64,000 nucleotides of DNA, from assembly GCA_963841945.1 (NCBI GenBank), contig CAWJFC010000023.1, positions 62,001 through 126,000 of the forward strand. The letters run 5' to 3'. Made by a program: the position numbers and the translations under genes. Origin of the DNA: Acidiflorens sp963841945. Lineage in GTDB: Bacteria; Acidobacteriota; Terriglobia; Terriglobales; Acidobacteriaceae. The notes under the pieces were generated by a model. It searched no databases and had not been told where the DNA came from. It saw only the letters and a list, made by a program, of their open reading frames with translations. Positions 44,877 through 54,267 of this stretch are shown here, piece by piece (the first letter of the stretch is position 1; every line of letters starts with the position of its first letter).

Positions 44877-45443
44877 TTGCCCACCGTTCGCCTGCTCACA
44901 TTCATCCTAATGCCCATCCTGGCCATTGCTTCGTCCGCCACCGCTCAGGATTCAACGTCTGGGCCGAACACATTCCAGCCCAACGCTAGTGAAGGCTCCG
45001 ACATCGACTCGCTGGCAATCGCTCCTTCAGCCGTCCTGCCGGTGGTGCTGCCTCCAAAGCCCTTCGCTTCTCGCCCCAAAGTCAGAGTCATCGATAAGAA
45101 ATTCGTTGGCGTCATGACGGCACTGGCCGGTTCCGAGACGCTTCGCTATACCACCCACACCCTGGTTCTCGATCACGAATATGCCGCCGGAGCGCCCTGG
45201 GTGACCCACGCCCCGGGAAATCCCCGCCTGATCGGCAAATATGGAGCCTTTTTCGCCGCTGAGTTGCTGGTGGCTTATGAGTGGAAAAAGCCTCATTCGT
45301 GGCTCCCCGGGGACAGGTTCATTCAAAAACTCTGGGGCGTTCCTCCGGCCGTAATGACCACCATCCACATCAAAAACGGAGTGCGCAGCATCCATACGCA
45401 GGCGCCCTTAGGCTGCCCACCGCAGTACTGCGGCGCGCAGTAG
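44877..45443 (+). CDS. Exported hypothetical protein
   Basis: The product has 188 residues from a TTG with GAAGGAG eight bases upstream. The signal peptide PTVRLLTFILMPILAIASSATAQ follows at once, so I prefer this start to the longer open frame beginning at 44760. The mature part has one or two weakly hydrophobic segments (FVGVMTALAGSETLRY, YGAFFAAELLVAYEW) and a C-terminus with two Cys (CPPQYC). It has no recognised domain. Confidence 0.65.
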   Translation: MPTVRLLTFILMPILAIASSATAQDSTSGPNTFQPNASEGSDIDSLAIAPSAVLPVVLPPKPFASRPKVRVIDKKFVGVMTALAGSETLRYTTHTLVLDHEYAAGAPWVTHAPGNPRLIGKYGAFFAAELLVAYEWKKPHSWLPGDRFIQKLWGVPPAVMTTIHIKNGVRSIHTQAPLGCPPQYCGAQ

Positions 45444-45483
45444 GCTTCACATCTGCGGATACATCCCGGACTCCCGCGCGGTC

Positions 45484-46755
45484 CTAACTACGTCCTGCAC
45501 TGCCGGCAGGTGCCACCGAAACATCATTCTTCTGCACCATCCGCAGATGAACCATCCGCAGAATCGTCTCCGCCGCCAACTCCGCAGGATGCACGCTCGT
45601 GCTCCCGCGTCTGAGTTTCTCTCGGACGCCTGCCAGTCCCTGCAACATCCGGCTGCGCGGTTCGCCGTCAGGGATGATCTTCTCCAACTCGGCCACAATG
45701 TTCTCCGCCGTAAATCTGCTTTGCACCAGTTCGGGCACGGTCTCATCTCCGGAGATGAGGTTGACCATGGCGAAGTGTGCGACCTTCACGCGTGGCTTGC
45801 CGAGTGCGTAAGTAAGCGGCGAAACGCGGTAGACCATAACGAACGGCGTGCCCATGAGCGCGGCCTCGATGGTGGCCGTCCCGCTGGCCACAATCCCGGC
45901 CCGGGAGTGATAGAGCGCCGGCAAAGCCTCGGGAACGAACCTTAACCTGGGCAACTCGCTCCTATCGAAACCGATCACGCTCCGCAAAAATTCTGGATCT
46001 AACGTAGGCGCGACGGGGAGCAGATATTCATACTTATCTCCGAGTCGGCCCAACGCCTCCATGATCGTCGGCAGATTCATGCGCACTTCTTTTCGGCGAC
46101 TGCCCGGCATCAGGGTAATCCACCGCTTGGCCAGATCGAGGCGATATTCCTCTGCATATGCCTCGCGCGTAATCGCGGGTGGCCTCAAATCCGCCAGTGG
46201 ATGCCCGACAAACACCGCATCCACCCCACGATCCCGGTAGAACTTCTCCTCAAACGGAAAAATGACGAGCGCCTTGTCGACGTACTTGCGCAGGAGTTTC
46301 ACCCGCCCCTGCCGCCACGCCCAGAACTGCGGACAAACGTAATACACCACGGGGATGCCCCGCTTGTGCATCTGCCGCGCCACGCGCCAGTTAAAGGCTG
46401 GCGAGTCGATGACCACAGCCAGATCGGGTCGCCGCTCGTCAGCGGCGTGAATCAGTTTCTTGTAAAGGCCAAGAATTTTTGGCAGATGGCTGAAGATTTC
46501 CGTAATCCCGACCACCGCCAGATCCTTGGCATCGACGACGATCTCGCAACCGGCAGCCCGCATGCGCTCGCCGCCCGCGCCAAAAAAGTTTATGGAGGCA
46601 GGTCCGCCCCGCTCCTGCGGTCGAGAGTTCTGCTCCGAAGCGGGCTTGGGCCTGCTCTCGGCGCTCTCTTCTCCAGCCCGCGCCCGCAGCGCCTCGATTA
46701 GCTCCGCGCCATACATCTCACCCGAAGCTTCTCCCGCGGAGATCAGTATTCGCAC
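45484..46755 (-). CDS. lpxB: Lipid-A-disaccharide synthase
   Basis: The product has 423 residues of the GT19 family. It starts MRILISAGEASGEMYGAELIEAL, the LpxB hallmark. VIDSPAFNWRVARQ and YVCPQFWAWRQGR (substrate and membrane-facing segments), LMPGSRRKE and the late GTATIEAALMGTPFVMVYR are all present. It joins UDP-diacylglucosamine and lipid X to form the lipid A backbone at the inner membrane. This shows that the host makes LPS. An insert of about 25 residues (ESRPKPASEQNSRPQERGGP) after residue 32 is unusual and low-complexity. Confidence 0.95.
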   Translation of the reverse strand: MRILISAGEASGEMYGAELIEALRARAGEESAESRPKPASEQNSRPQERGGPASINFFGAGGERMRAAGCEIVVDAKDLAVVGITEIFSHLPKILGLYKKLIHAADERRPDLAVVIDSPAFNWRVARQMHKRGIPVVYYVCPQFWAWRQGRVKLLRKYVDKALVIFPFEEKFYRDRGVDAVFVGHPLADLRPPAITREAYAEEYRLDLAKRWITLMPGSRRKEVRMNLPTIMEALGRLGDKYEYLLPVAPTLDPEFLRSVIGFDRSELPRLRFVPEALPALYHSRAGIVASGTATIEAALMGTPFVMVYRVSPLTYALGKPRVKVAHFAMVNLISGDETVPELVQSRFTAENIVAELEKIIPDGEPRSRMLQGLAGVREKLRRGSTSVHPAELAAETILRMVHLRMVQKNDVSVAPAGSAGRS

Positions 46756-46859
46756 GCTGCAATTGTAAGGGAGCGAACGCTTCGAATCGCTTCAATACTT
46801 GTTGTTTCCGTCGACCGCCTCCGCGTATTCTCACCAAGAACCAAATTACCAGGGGCGGA

Positions 46860-47081
46860 ATGAAAAAAAATTTCTGGAGAGCGGTAATCGAGGTTGGTTT
46901 TATCATTTTCCTCTTTTATGCCAATTTGCTGATGGGCGAATTTGAGCGCTCCGGCATGGCCCGGTCAAGAGGTCTGCTCTGGACCATCAAAGATCTCTTC
47001 ACCCCCATCAACTTTGGTATCGCGCTGGCTGCCGCGCTCATCGGCTACAGCCTCTTTGAATTTCTGCGAAGCCGATACTAG
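46860..47081 (+). CDS. Small hypothetical membrane protein
   Basis: The product has 73 residues with two hydrophobic helices (about 9-26 and 50-68) and a positively charged N-terminus (MKKNFWR). GGGGCGGA lies just before the ATG. It sits between lpxB and the MsbA-like exporter but on the opposite strand to both. It has no recognised family. Confidence 0.65.
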   Translation: MKKNFWRAVIEVGFIIFLFYANLLMGEFERSGMARSRGLLWTIKDLFTPINFGIALAAALIGYSLFEFLRSRY

Positions 47082-47171
47082 TTGCCCACAAGAATCCCTC
47101 TTTGAGCCGGGGTGGCTCGCGTCGCAGTGGTGGTTTACTTCAAGGATTGGTCTTCCGATGCGGCCAGAACG

Positions 47172-49178
47172 CTAGTCGTCCGCCCCGACGGTCGATGGCG
47201 CTGCCTGCGAACCGGTGGCTGCCAGTTCCTGGTCCTTGTACTGGAGCTCATAAAGCTTGTAGTAGATCTCGCGCCGCGCCAGCAATTGTTGATGTGTTCC
47301 CATCTCGCGCACCTGCCCTTTGTGCATGACGATGATCTTGTCCGCGCGCTGAATAGTCGAAAGCCGGTGTGCAATCACGAGAGACGTTCTGCCTTCCACC
47401 ATCCGGCTCAAGGCATCGCGCACGCGAAACTCAGTTTCCGTATCGACGCTCGAGGTTGCCTCATCCAGAATCAAAATCTTCGGATCATGCGCGAGCGCGC
47501 GGGCGAATGAGATCAGCTGTTTTTGCCCCGTCGAAAGCGTCGATCCCCGTTCGCGAACTTCTTCCTGGAACCCGCCGGGCAGTGCGCGAATGAAGTCGGC
47601 CAGGTTCACGTCCTCCGCCGCCTGCTCCACGTCTTCGTCCTGAATTCGCGTGGTTCCGAGCCGGATATTCCCCGCAATCGTGCCCGTAAAAAGGAATGGA
47701 TCCTGCAGCACAACCCCGATCCGCCCGCGCAGGTCATCGAGATTCATCTCGCGAATATTGACGCCATCAATGCGAATCGCTCCCCGCTGCACATCGTAGA
47801 AACGCATCAGCAGCGAGATCAAAGTCGTTTTGCCAGCGCCGGTATGCCCGACAACCGCGATGGTCTGGCCCGGTTCGATGGTGAAACTTACATCGCGCAG
47901 CACCCAGTCTGGCGTTCCCCCGTTGACGCCCGCGTCTGGGTTGACGCCAACGTCTGGCGCCGCGTCGGGCTTACCCTCCCCAGGCGTGGTGCGGTATGCG
48001 AACCATACATGATCGAATTCGATCCGTCCCGGACCGCTGACCTTCTTCGGCTTTGCCGGCGAAGTGATCTCAATTTTCGTATCGAGCAACTTGAAGACCC
48101 GCTCGCCCGCCGCCATTGCGCTTTGCAGAATGTTGTATTTCTCGCTTAAATCCTGAATCGGCCGGAAGAAGCGCTGCGCATATTGCATGAACGCCACCAG
48201 CACGCCAATCGTCATCACCGTCTCGGTGGTGTGCACCGTCAGCAGCGTCTTTGGCGAAAAGCCGATGTCGACTGTCGAAGCGGCAATGTGACGCAGGATC
48301 CCATTTCCCCCAAACCAGATAATGCTCGCCACCGCAATCGAGGAAAGAATTTCGACCACCGGATAATAGATCGCATAGGCAAGAATCGCGTCTTTATAAG
48401 CCTCCATGTGTGACGCGTTGATGTCGGAGAACTGGTTATAGGCGCGCTTCTCCCGGTTGAAAAGCTGCAGCACCAGCATGCCGGAAACCGCTTCCTGCAG
48501 GAAAGAATTAATGCGTGCAATTGCCGTGCGAATCCGCCGGTAGGAATCCCGCACCTTGTCGCGAAAAACCTTCGTCGCATAAACAATCAGCGGCAGCACC
48601 GTAAACGTCATCAGCGCCAGCTTCCAGTTCATGTCCAGCATGATCGCCAGAATGAAGGTCAGCACGAACACGTCCTCGAAAATCGATACCACGCCCGCCG
48701 TAAACATTTCGTTCAGCGCGTCCACGTCGGTGGTCACTCGCGTCACCAGTCGGCCCACCGGATTCTTATCGAAAAAGCCGACATGCATATGCTGAAGATG
48801 GCGAAAGATCTGGCTGCGCAGATCGAACATCACCTTCTGCCCAGTCCACTGCATCAGGTAGGTTTGTACGAACTCAAGCGCGAAGGTAAATAGCAGCAGT
48901 CCAACATAAAGCCCGCCGATCTGGCCAATCCCGGTGAGCGCATTGCTGCTCAGGCGGCTGCCGAGCCACGAATGCGCATCCGGCGTCTTCGCCAGGTATT
49001 TGTCGATCGCGACTTTGGTCAGAAACGGTCCCAGCACGTCGGCGATCGACTTCACGATGATCGAAGCCAGCGCCACTCCCACGTGCCATTTGTAGGGACG
49101 CAGATAGCCCAGCAGACGCCGCATCAGGCGGCCGTCGTAAGCTTTACCTATGATTTCTTCTTCCTGGTTGGAGGCCAT
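47172..49178 (-). CDS. ABC exporter, fused permease-ATPase (MsbA-like)
   Basis: The product has 668 residues. Six membrane helices span about 30-340. The ATPase has Walker A VVGHTGAGKTTL, signature LSTGQKQLISFARAL, Walker B ILILDEATSSVD and the switch His in VIAHRLS. The layout is that of a homodimeric type IV exporter for lipids or drugs. LpxB nearby makes lipid A core export conceivable, but many paralogues share this architecture. A linker between domains (about 395-420) contains a repeated PDAAPDVGVNPDAGVNGG stretch. Confidence 0.88.
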   Translation of the reverse strand: MASNQEEEIIGKAYDGRLMRRLLGYLRPYKWHVGVALASIIVKSIADVLGPFLTKVAIDKYLAKTPDAHSWLGSRLSSNALTGIGQIGGLYVGLLLFTFALEFVQTYLMQWTGQKVMFDLRSQIFRHLQHMHVGFFDKNPVGRLVTRVTTDVDALNEMFTAGVVSIFEDVFVLTFILAIMLDMNWKLALMTFTVLPLIVYATKVFRDKVRDSYRRIRTAIARINSFLQEAVSGMLVLQLFNREKRAYNQFSDINASHMEAYKDAILAYAIYYPVVEILSSIAVASIIWFGGNGILRHIAASTVDIGFSPKTLLTVHTTETVMTIGVLVAFMQYAQRFFRPIQDLSEKYNILQSAMAAGERVFKLLDTKIEITSPAKPKKVSGPGRIEFDHVWFAYRTTPGEGKPDAAPDVGVNPDAGVNGGTPDWVLRDVSFTIEPGQTIAVVGHTGAGKTTLISLLMRFYDVQRGAIRIDGVNIREMNLDDLRGRIGVVLQDPFLFTGTIAGNIRLGTTRIQDEDVEQAAEDVNLADFIRALPGGFQEEVRERGSTLSTGQKQLISFARALAHDPKILILDEATSSVDTETEFRVRDALSRMVEGRTSLVIAHRLSTIQRADKIIVMHKGQVREMGTHQQLLARREIYYKLYELQYKDQELAATGSQAAPSTVGADD

Positions 49179-49350
49179 TCGCCCTGAAATACCCGTGCCA
49201 AAAACTCAAGATTACCCTAATTGGATGGCTAAACGGCAGTAAGGATGGAAAACGTTCAGCCGCCGCCTCTGGGAGACTGCGTCGGATGCTTCGGCAGCAT
49301 GATCACAGGGAGTGAAGGAACGAAAGACCGATGGCGCATCGAACTCCGTG

Positions 49351-49932
49351 CTAACGATTCGCTGGCTTGCCGCCCGAGTCCGGCCGGTTCGTCAAGCGAA
49401 TCTCCTTCTCGCCGGGAATCGCGCAGCTGTTCCGCCCCGCGTCTTCGGATAGCTTGCTGCCTTTGCGCTTCTGCATTCGATCCAGCCAACGCAATACAGG
49501 CCCCACGGTTCCTGGGAACGCGAATTCGGGGCTCGGAAATAAGAGGTCCTGTCGCCCCGAACCAGGGCGAAAGATCACCAGCCGAAGTAAATCTGAGCCG
49601 TCTTCCAGGAAGGGCGAATGAATGTCTTTTTGCTCGAGATGAAGTAACTTGTCTGACGACAAGATTCCTGCCAGCTCCCTCAGTTGGTTCGCCGAAAGCG
49701 TGCCGTCCGAGAACCCCGATCTTCCAGCCGAAACAAGTTCCTGATGATATTGGCCCCCGGTTTGCACCAGGATACAGGACCATTGCTCGGGTTTTGCCCA
49801 CACCAATCGCAGCAAATAGGGTGATGGAGATGGGTCCGGCTGAGCGGTCTGCCCATCGGCTAACGCCGTGCAACATAAACACAGGAGAATCAATCGGGCG
49901 CGCCGCCATGTCTGCCGCATAAGCCAGGACAT
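49351..49932 (-). CDS. Exported hypothetical protein
   Basis: The product has 193 residues from the ATG at 49932, which gives a signal peptide (RQTWRRARLILLCLCCTALADG). A longer open frame from 50088 would bury that signal. The mature part (YLLRLVWAKPEQWSCILVQTGGQYHQEL...) has regular alternation of charged and hydrophobic residues typical of a folded domain. I recognise no family. It is transcribed away from adk. Confidence 0.65.
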   Translation of the reverse strand: MSWLMRQTWRRARLILLCLCCTALADGQTAQPDPSPSPYLLRLVWAKPEQWSCILVQTGGQYHQELVSAGRSGFSDGTLSANQLRELAGILSSDKLLHLEQKDIHSPFLEDGSDLLRLVIFRPGSGRQDLLFPSPEFAFPGTVGPVLRWLDRMQKRKGSKLSEDAGRNSCAIPGEKEIRLTNRPDSGGKPANR

Positions 49933-50169
49933 AGAAATTGCAACGATTATAAGTCGTGACCAAACCTCGAAAAGCACAGAGGAATCTCTATGAATCATCG
50001 GTTTGCGCGCCTCCGCTCCCCGGTCGGAGGGAGTATGTGAGGGATACAAAAGTGAACTCCCTTTCACATCCCCTGGGATTACCACCATTATGTGATTGCG
50101 GTCACCGCCCTAAGTGCGGTATTTTTCTACGATTTTCGGATGTTCGCCGGACCTACGCTAGGAGGCTCC

Positions 50170-50988
50170 ATGCTCGCGAATAATTCGATCCCTCGTGATG
50201 TTTCCACTCCCCAAAACATCTCCGCGGAAAAGGTCGCTCAAAGCAAGCGCGACCGCTGCGGCTGGTTCCAGCCTTCCGCTGGCCCCTGTGCTGACGCTCG
50301 CCAAACCAACGGCTCGGCCTGGCGCCTCGTTTTGCTGGGCGCTCCCGGAGTCGGAAAAGGGACGCAGGCCGATCTGCTCAACCGCCGCCTCGACGCCTGC
50401 CATCTCTCAACCGGCGACCTCTTCCGCGCCGCCTCCAAGCAGCAGGAGCGCGATCAGAGCCCCGCCATGCGTTCTGCCATGGAGCAAATGCGCCGCGGCG
50501 AGCTTATCCCCGACGGTACCGTGTGGGAGATGGTCCGCGAGCGCACCAGTTGCATTCGTTGTGCTGCCGGATTTGTGCTGGACGGGTTTCCCCGCACCCT
50601 GGGCCAGGCCGAGTCGCTCAAGCATCTCATGGAGTCTGAGAGGATTCCCCTTACCGCGGTAGTGAATTACGAATTGCCGCTGGCCGAGATCGTCGCTCGC
50701 CTGAGCGGCCGCCGCACCTGCGAAAAATGCAAGGCGGTCTACCACATCACCGGTAATCCGCCGCAGGCCGAGGGCATCTGCGATCGCTGCCAGGGCAAAC
50801 TTTTTCAGCGTGAGGACGACCGTCCCGAATCCATCACAGTCCGCATGGCCGCTTACGAACGCAGCACCGCGCCGTTAATCGAGTTCTACAAAAGTCTGGG
50901 GTTGCTGGTCTCAATCCCGGCCGTGGGCTCACCCGACGAAATCTGTGCGCGCACCATCGACGCGCTAGCGGCGCGCGCCGCCGCTTGA
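50170..50988 (+). CDS. adk: Adenylate kinase with N-terminal extension and zinc-type LID
   Basis: The product has 272 residues from the ATG preceded by a perfect AGGAGG. The P-loop is GAPGVGKGT (57-65), followed by STGDLFR and GFVLDGFPRT. The LID carries four Cys in two CxxC pairs (C184, C187, C204, C207), as in zinc-stabilised adenylate kinases. The first 50 residues have no counterpart in ordinary Adk and contain Cys30 and Cys40 in CGWFQPSAGPC. The extension could be a regulatory or targeting tail. The product may be a second, non-housekeeping Adk (inference), since no secY or ribosomal genes surround it. Confidence 0.9.
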   Translation: MLANNSIPRDVSTPQNISAEKVAQSKRDRCGWFQPSAGPCADARQTNGSAWRLVLLGAPGVGKGTQADLLNRRLDACHLSTGDLFRAASKQQERDQSPAMRSAMEQMRRGELIPDGTVWEMVRERTSCIRCAAGFVLDGFPRTLGQAESLKHLMESERIPLTAVVNYELPLAEIVARLSGRRTCEKCKAVYHITGNPPQAEGICDRCQGKLFQREDDRPESITVRMAAYERSTAPLIEFYKSLGLLVSIPAVGSPDEICARTIDALAARAAA

Positions 50989-51011
50989 TAAAGCGGCAAG
51001 GCGAAAAAATC

Positions 51012-51227
51012 TCAGCGCGGCTTGTCTGTGTGATCGCTTCCGGGTTCAGCACTCTTTCCAGCCGCGTCGCACTCGTGGTCCTTGCCGCACAATGGGCACG
51101 TCACCTTGGCGTTCTGTTCCTCCATCTGGTGGAGAAACGTTGAGAAGACTTGCCCGCAATGGTTGCACAACGTCTCAATGCTCTGGCTGTTGGAGCTTTC
51201 CTGATTTTCTGGCATCTCGATTCCCAT
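51012..51227 (-). CDS. Small zinc-ribbon protein
   Basis: The product has 71 residues. Two CxxC pairs, CNHCG (21-25) and CPLCG (44-48), form a likely zinc ribbon, followed by a charged tail. Start at 51227, or at 51215 where GGGA...GAG lies upstream. It is divergent from hemW, with 66 bases between. It is too short for a functional assignment; a structural or nucleic-acid-binding role is possible. Confidence 0.7.
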   Translation of the reverse strand: MGIEMPENQESSNSQSIETLCNHCGQVFSTFLHQMEEQNAKVTCPLCGKDHECDAAGKSAEPGSDHTDKPR

Positions 51228-51293
51228 TCTAAGCGAATGCTGTGAGAGATCGTTCCCGGCGAACGGTCGCGCCCCGCATACAATATCGATAAC

Positions 51294-52535
51294 GTGCCCC
51301 TTGGAATTTACATCTCCGTTCCGTTTTGCCGCACCAAGTGCAGCTACTGCAATTTCGCCTCTGACGTCTTTTCCAAATCCGCCTACGAAAATTATGTCCG
51401 GAGGCTGATCGAAGACATTTGCGCTGCCCGCTCCACCGCGGCCGAACTCGAAGGCGATTTCGACCCCTGTGTCGATTCGATCTACCTCGGCGGTGGAACT
51501 CCGTCCATCCTCGATTCGTCCCAACTCCTGCGTATCTTCGAAACCGTGCGCAGTCGATTTGATGTTGTAAAGGATGCGGAAGTCACAGTCGAATGTGCTC
51601 CCGGCACGCTGACGGATTTGCTGATCGACACTCTGCTGCAAACTGGCGTGAACCGCGTCAGCCTCGGCGTGCAGTCCTTCGTCGATCTGGAGGCCCAATC
51701 CGTTGGGCGCCTGCATAAGCGCTCGACGGTCCTCGAGGAGGTAGAGCGCCTGCGTTCCAACGGCCTTGATAACATCAACGTCGACCTCATCGCCGGCCTG
51801 CCGCATCAGACAGCCGAAAGCTGGTCCTATTCGCTCCATGAACTGATTGCACTCGCCGCCCCGCATGCCAGCGTTTACATGCTGGAAGTCGACGATGATT
51901 CACGCCTCGGCAGGGAACTGATCGCCGGTGGCGCTCGCTATCACGCCCACTTTGTCCCCGACGATGCCGTCACCGCCGATTTCTACACCCAGGCCTGTGA
52001 GACGCTCAATGCCGCCGGCCTCGCGCAATACGAAATCTCGAACTTCGCCCGCGCCGCTGACCAGCGCACTCTTCCCGGCCAGCCCCAATCTGTCGCGCCC
52101 AATTGGCAATCCCGCCATAACCTGAAGTATTGGACCCGCCAACCCTATCTCGGGTTCGGCGTCGATGCCCACTCCATGCTCCGCGCGACGGGCGGCGATT
52201 TGGGCGCTGAAGCCGTTCGCTTTGCCATGCCCGACTCCCTCGACGCTTACATGAATCGCGCCGCGCTCTCGGTGACTCGTATCTCGCCACAGGCAGCACT
52301 CGAAGAGAGCTTTTTCCTCGGCCTGCGGCTGAACCGTGGCCTCGATCTAAACATGCTGCGCACGCAATTTGCGAGCGCTGTGGCCGCCTGCGATCCCATC
52401 ATCGAAGACTGTTTGCGCGATGGCTTACTCGAACAGCGAAACGAAAGCGTGAGCCTCACCGATCGCGGGCGTTTGATATCCAACGATGTTTTTGCCAGAT
52501 TTCTGGTCGACGAAAAAATCCGAACCGACTGCTGA
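51294..52535 (+). CDS. hemW: Radical SAM heme chaperone HemW
   Basis: The product has 413 residues from a GTG. The radical SAM cluster motif is CRTKCSYC (Cys12, Cys16, Cys19), with the HemW-type Phe after it (CNFA). DSIYLGGGTPSIL and NRVSLGVQSFVD are family segments, and the HemN C-terminal domain follows. The family was long called oxygen-independent coproporphyrinogen oxidase, but HemW proteins bind heme and insert it into respiratory enzymes. The length and motif favour HemW over HemN. Confidence 0.9.
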   Translation: MPLGIYISVPFCRTKCSYCNFASDVFSKSAYENYVRRLIEDICAARSTAAELEGDFDPCVDSIYLGGGTPSILDSSQLLRIFETVRSRFDVVKDAEVTVECAPGTLTDLLIDTLLQTGVNRVSLGVQSFVDLEAQSVGRLHKRSTVLEEVERLRSNGLDNINVDLIAGLPHQTAESWSYSLHELIALAAPHASVYMLEVDDDSRLGRELIAGGARYHAHFVPDDAVTADFYTQACETLNAAGLAQYEISNFARAADQRTLPGQPQSVAPNWQSRHNLKYWTRQPYLGFGVDAHSMLRATGGDLGAEAVRFAMPDSLDAYMNRAALSVTRISPQAALEESFFLGLRLNRGLDLNMLRTQFASAVAACDPIIEDCLRDGLLEQRNESVSLTDRGRLISNDVFARFLVDEKIRTDC

Positions 52536-52817
52536 CCACGAGAAACGATAATTGTGGTTTCGGAACCTAACCTACGACCTTTCGGGTCGATGCAACAGCG
52601 ACACCCAGCCTTCTACGGTAAGCCGCCCCTCACCGACAAATAGTCTAGGAACATCAATAAGTTACAAAGCCATACTCTCGTGATCCCTTCGTTGACCTGC
52701 CACCCACCTCTTTCTCATCCGACCTCCGTGACTACGTTGAGATTTGGACCCGGTGCCATAGTTGAAGATGCTTGAGTTCCGAGCAACACAGGGAACGGGA
52801 AGCCGAGGAGAATTCAC

Positions 52818-53300
52818 TTGCGGAAACAGAAGGGTTTTTCACTTATCGAACTTCTGATTGTGGTTGCGATCATCTTGATCATCGCCGCAATCGCCATCCC
52901 GAACCTGCTGCGCGCGCGTATTGCTGCCAACGAGTCGTCCGCAGTATCTTCGGTTCGCACCGTCAACACGGCCCAGATCTCGTACTACTCCTCGTTTTCA
53001 ACGGTAGGTTTCTCGCCGGACCTGGCGAGTTTGGGCGGCTCCAGTTGCACTCCGCCAACCTCAAGCGGCGCATGCCTGATTGACACGCTGCTCGCCAGCG
53101 GCAGTAAGAGTGGATACTCGTTCGCCATGCAGGGCGCCTCCGGAACACCGAATGGGTCCTATCAGATCATCGCTTCGCCGGCGCAGCCGAACCAGACCGG
53201 CGTCCGCTACTTTTGCTCGTTCCAGGATGCGGTCGTGCGCGTCAACCCGACGGCCGCGATCTCGACCTGCGATTACACGCAGGCACCTTTGAGCCAGTAA
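52818..53300 (+). CDS. Type IV pilin-like protein (PilA/pseudopilin)
   Basis: The product has 160 residues from a TTG preceded by GAGGAG. The class III signal is short and basic (MRKQKG), then FSLIELLIVVAIILIIAAIAIP. It is cleaved after Gly6 with N-methylated Phe and has the conserved Glu at mature position 5. The globular part has two Cys pairs and a SYYSSF segment, like acidobacterial and Geobacter-type major pilins. It is a candidate pilus or pseudopilus subunit. No assembly genes are adjacent. The PilZ protein encoded nearby may connect to pilus control (inference). Confidence 0.9.
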   Translation: MRKQKGFSLIELLIVVAIILIIAAIAIPNLLRARIAANESSAVSSVRTVNTAQISYYSSFSTVGFSPDLASLGGSSCTPPTSSGACLIDTLLASGSKSGYSFAMQGASGTPNGSYQIIASPAQPNQTGVRYFCSFQDAVVRVNPTAAISTCDYTQAPLSQ

Positions 53301-53389
53301 GTCGCGCGGCCGAACCGAGGTTAGAAATCCCGAGGTAAAAGCTCGAGTTACAAACTTGAGTCATGAACCCGGTGTTACAAACCTGGCGT

Positions 53390-53424
53390 CACAAAACAAA
53401 AAGGCGGGGGAGAAATCCCCTGCC
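53390..53424 (-). terminator. Intrinsic terminator downstream of the PilZ gene
   Basis: The stem GGCGGGGGA (53403-53411) pairs with TCCCCTGCC (53416-53424) around a GAAA loop, with one G-T pair. On the minus strand it is followed by TTTTTGTTTTG. It lies about 85 bases after the PilZ stop. On the plus strand no T-tract follows, so it does not serve the pilin gene. Confidence 0.75.
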
Positions 53425-53508
53425 CGTGGTCGTTGTATTGAAGGTTAAGTGGGAACCGGCCACGTGAATCCACGTTAGTTGGCCGAAGGATGCCAGTCGG
53501 CGTTTGGC

Positions 53509-53835
53509 CTATCCGGCTCCCACCATGTCAGACGTCTTACGCAGCGCGACCTCCCAGATGCAAGGCTCGGAGGGCAAAGCCTCGATCCCTGCCTCTCCCG
53601 AACTCGCCCACGCGATCCGGAAGCGCGCTTTCTGTCCTCCGTGCTGCACCTCCAGGAGTTCGCCGGCGCGAATCTTGGCACGTACTCCCAGCAACACGGC
53701 GCCGCTAAAGCTCACGTTTTTTACCCGCACGACCTCCGCGAACGGGCGTGCCATCCGGTCAACCCCCCTGATGCGCACGGGAAATTCAACCCTGAGCCGC
53801 GGCTCTTTGCGCCGGTCTGTGCTTGCTGAATCCAA
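53509..53835 (-). CDS. PilZ domain protein (c-di-GMP binding)
   Basis: The product has 108 residues from a TTG; the start is weakly supported. The PilZ signature is present: RRKEPRLRVEF near the N-terminus for the RxxxR element, and NVSFSGA for the (D/N)xSxxG element. It is a single-domain receiver of cyclic di-GMP, a signal that commonly controls pili and exopolysaccharide. It is convergent with the pilin gene and has its own terminator. Confidence 0.85.
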   Translation of the reverse strand: MDSASTDRRKEPRLRVEFPVRIRGVDRMARPFAEVVRVKNVSFSGAVLLGVRAKIRAGELLEVQHGGQKARFRIAWASSGEAGIEALPSEPCIWEVALRKTSDMVGAG

Positions 53836-53972
53836 ACCGGATCATAGGTCTGAATTTCAATTCGCGAAAGATGGCGTTAGTTATTCCAAGGGTGGTTACC
53901 AACCGGGAAGAGGAAATGACCCCAGGCCATCTAACATCTGATGAGAACTGAGAACTGAAAGACTGGCAACCG

Positions 53973-54200
53973 TCAGTTCTTCCACGCGCACGAGCCCGGC
54001 CCATCCGGACTCCCGCAAGACCCGCACGGCCCGGCAGCCATCGGCGCAGCCCCGCCACTCTTCGCCGAAACCGCAAAGACGGACAGCTTTGGCTCCAGCT
54101 TCTTACTCTCGCACTTCGGGCAGGCCGCCTTCTCCTTGCCGTAAACGAGCGCCTCAAACTGGTGCTGGCATTCCTTGCAGACGTATTCAAAAATGGGCAT
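53973..54200 (-). CDS. FmdB-family zinc ribbon protein
   Basis: The product has 75 residues starting MPIFEYVCKECQHQFE, the FmdB regulatory-protein signature. CKEC and CPKC form the zinc ribbon, followed by a Gly/Cys-rich tail (CGSCGSPDGPGSC). It is common in bacteria; the function is poorly defined. Confidence 0.85.
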   Translation of the reverse strand: MPIFEYVCKECQHQFEALVYGKEKAACPKCESKKLEPKLSVFAVSAKSGGAAPMAAGPCGSCGSPDGPGSCAWKN

Positions 54201-54267
54201 CGACTGGCTCCCCAAAAGAAAATCGCTGAATTCCGTTTAGAATCCAGCTTCTATTTAAAATCAAACT

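Noticed and set aside
51228..51866. Upstream extension of the zinc-ribbon frame into hemW
   Set aside because: Only the last 71 residues look like protein. The rest is antisense to conserved HemW sequence.
52536..52817. Cyclic di-GMP riboswitch before the pilin gene
   Set aside because: The words CACAGGGAACGGGAAGCC resemble part of a GEMM motif, but the expected paired stems and tetraloop-receptor parts are not found.
53330..53390. Small tandem repeats GAGTTACAAACTTGAG / GGTGTTACAAACCTGG as a functional array
   Set aside because: There are only two or three degenerate copies with no constant spacing. They may be minor slippage products.
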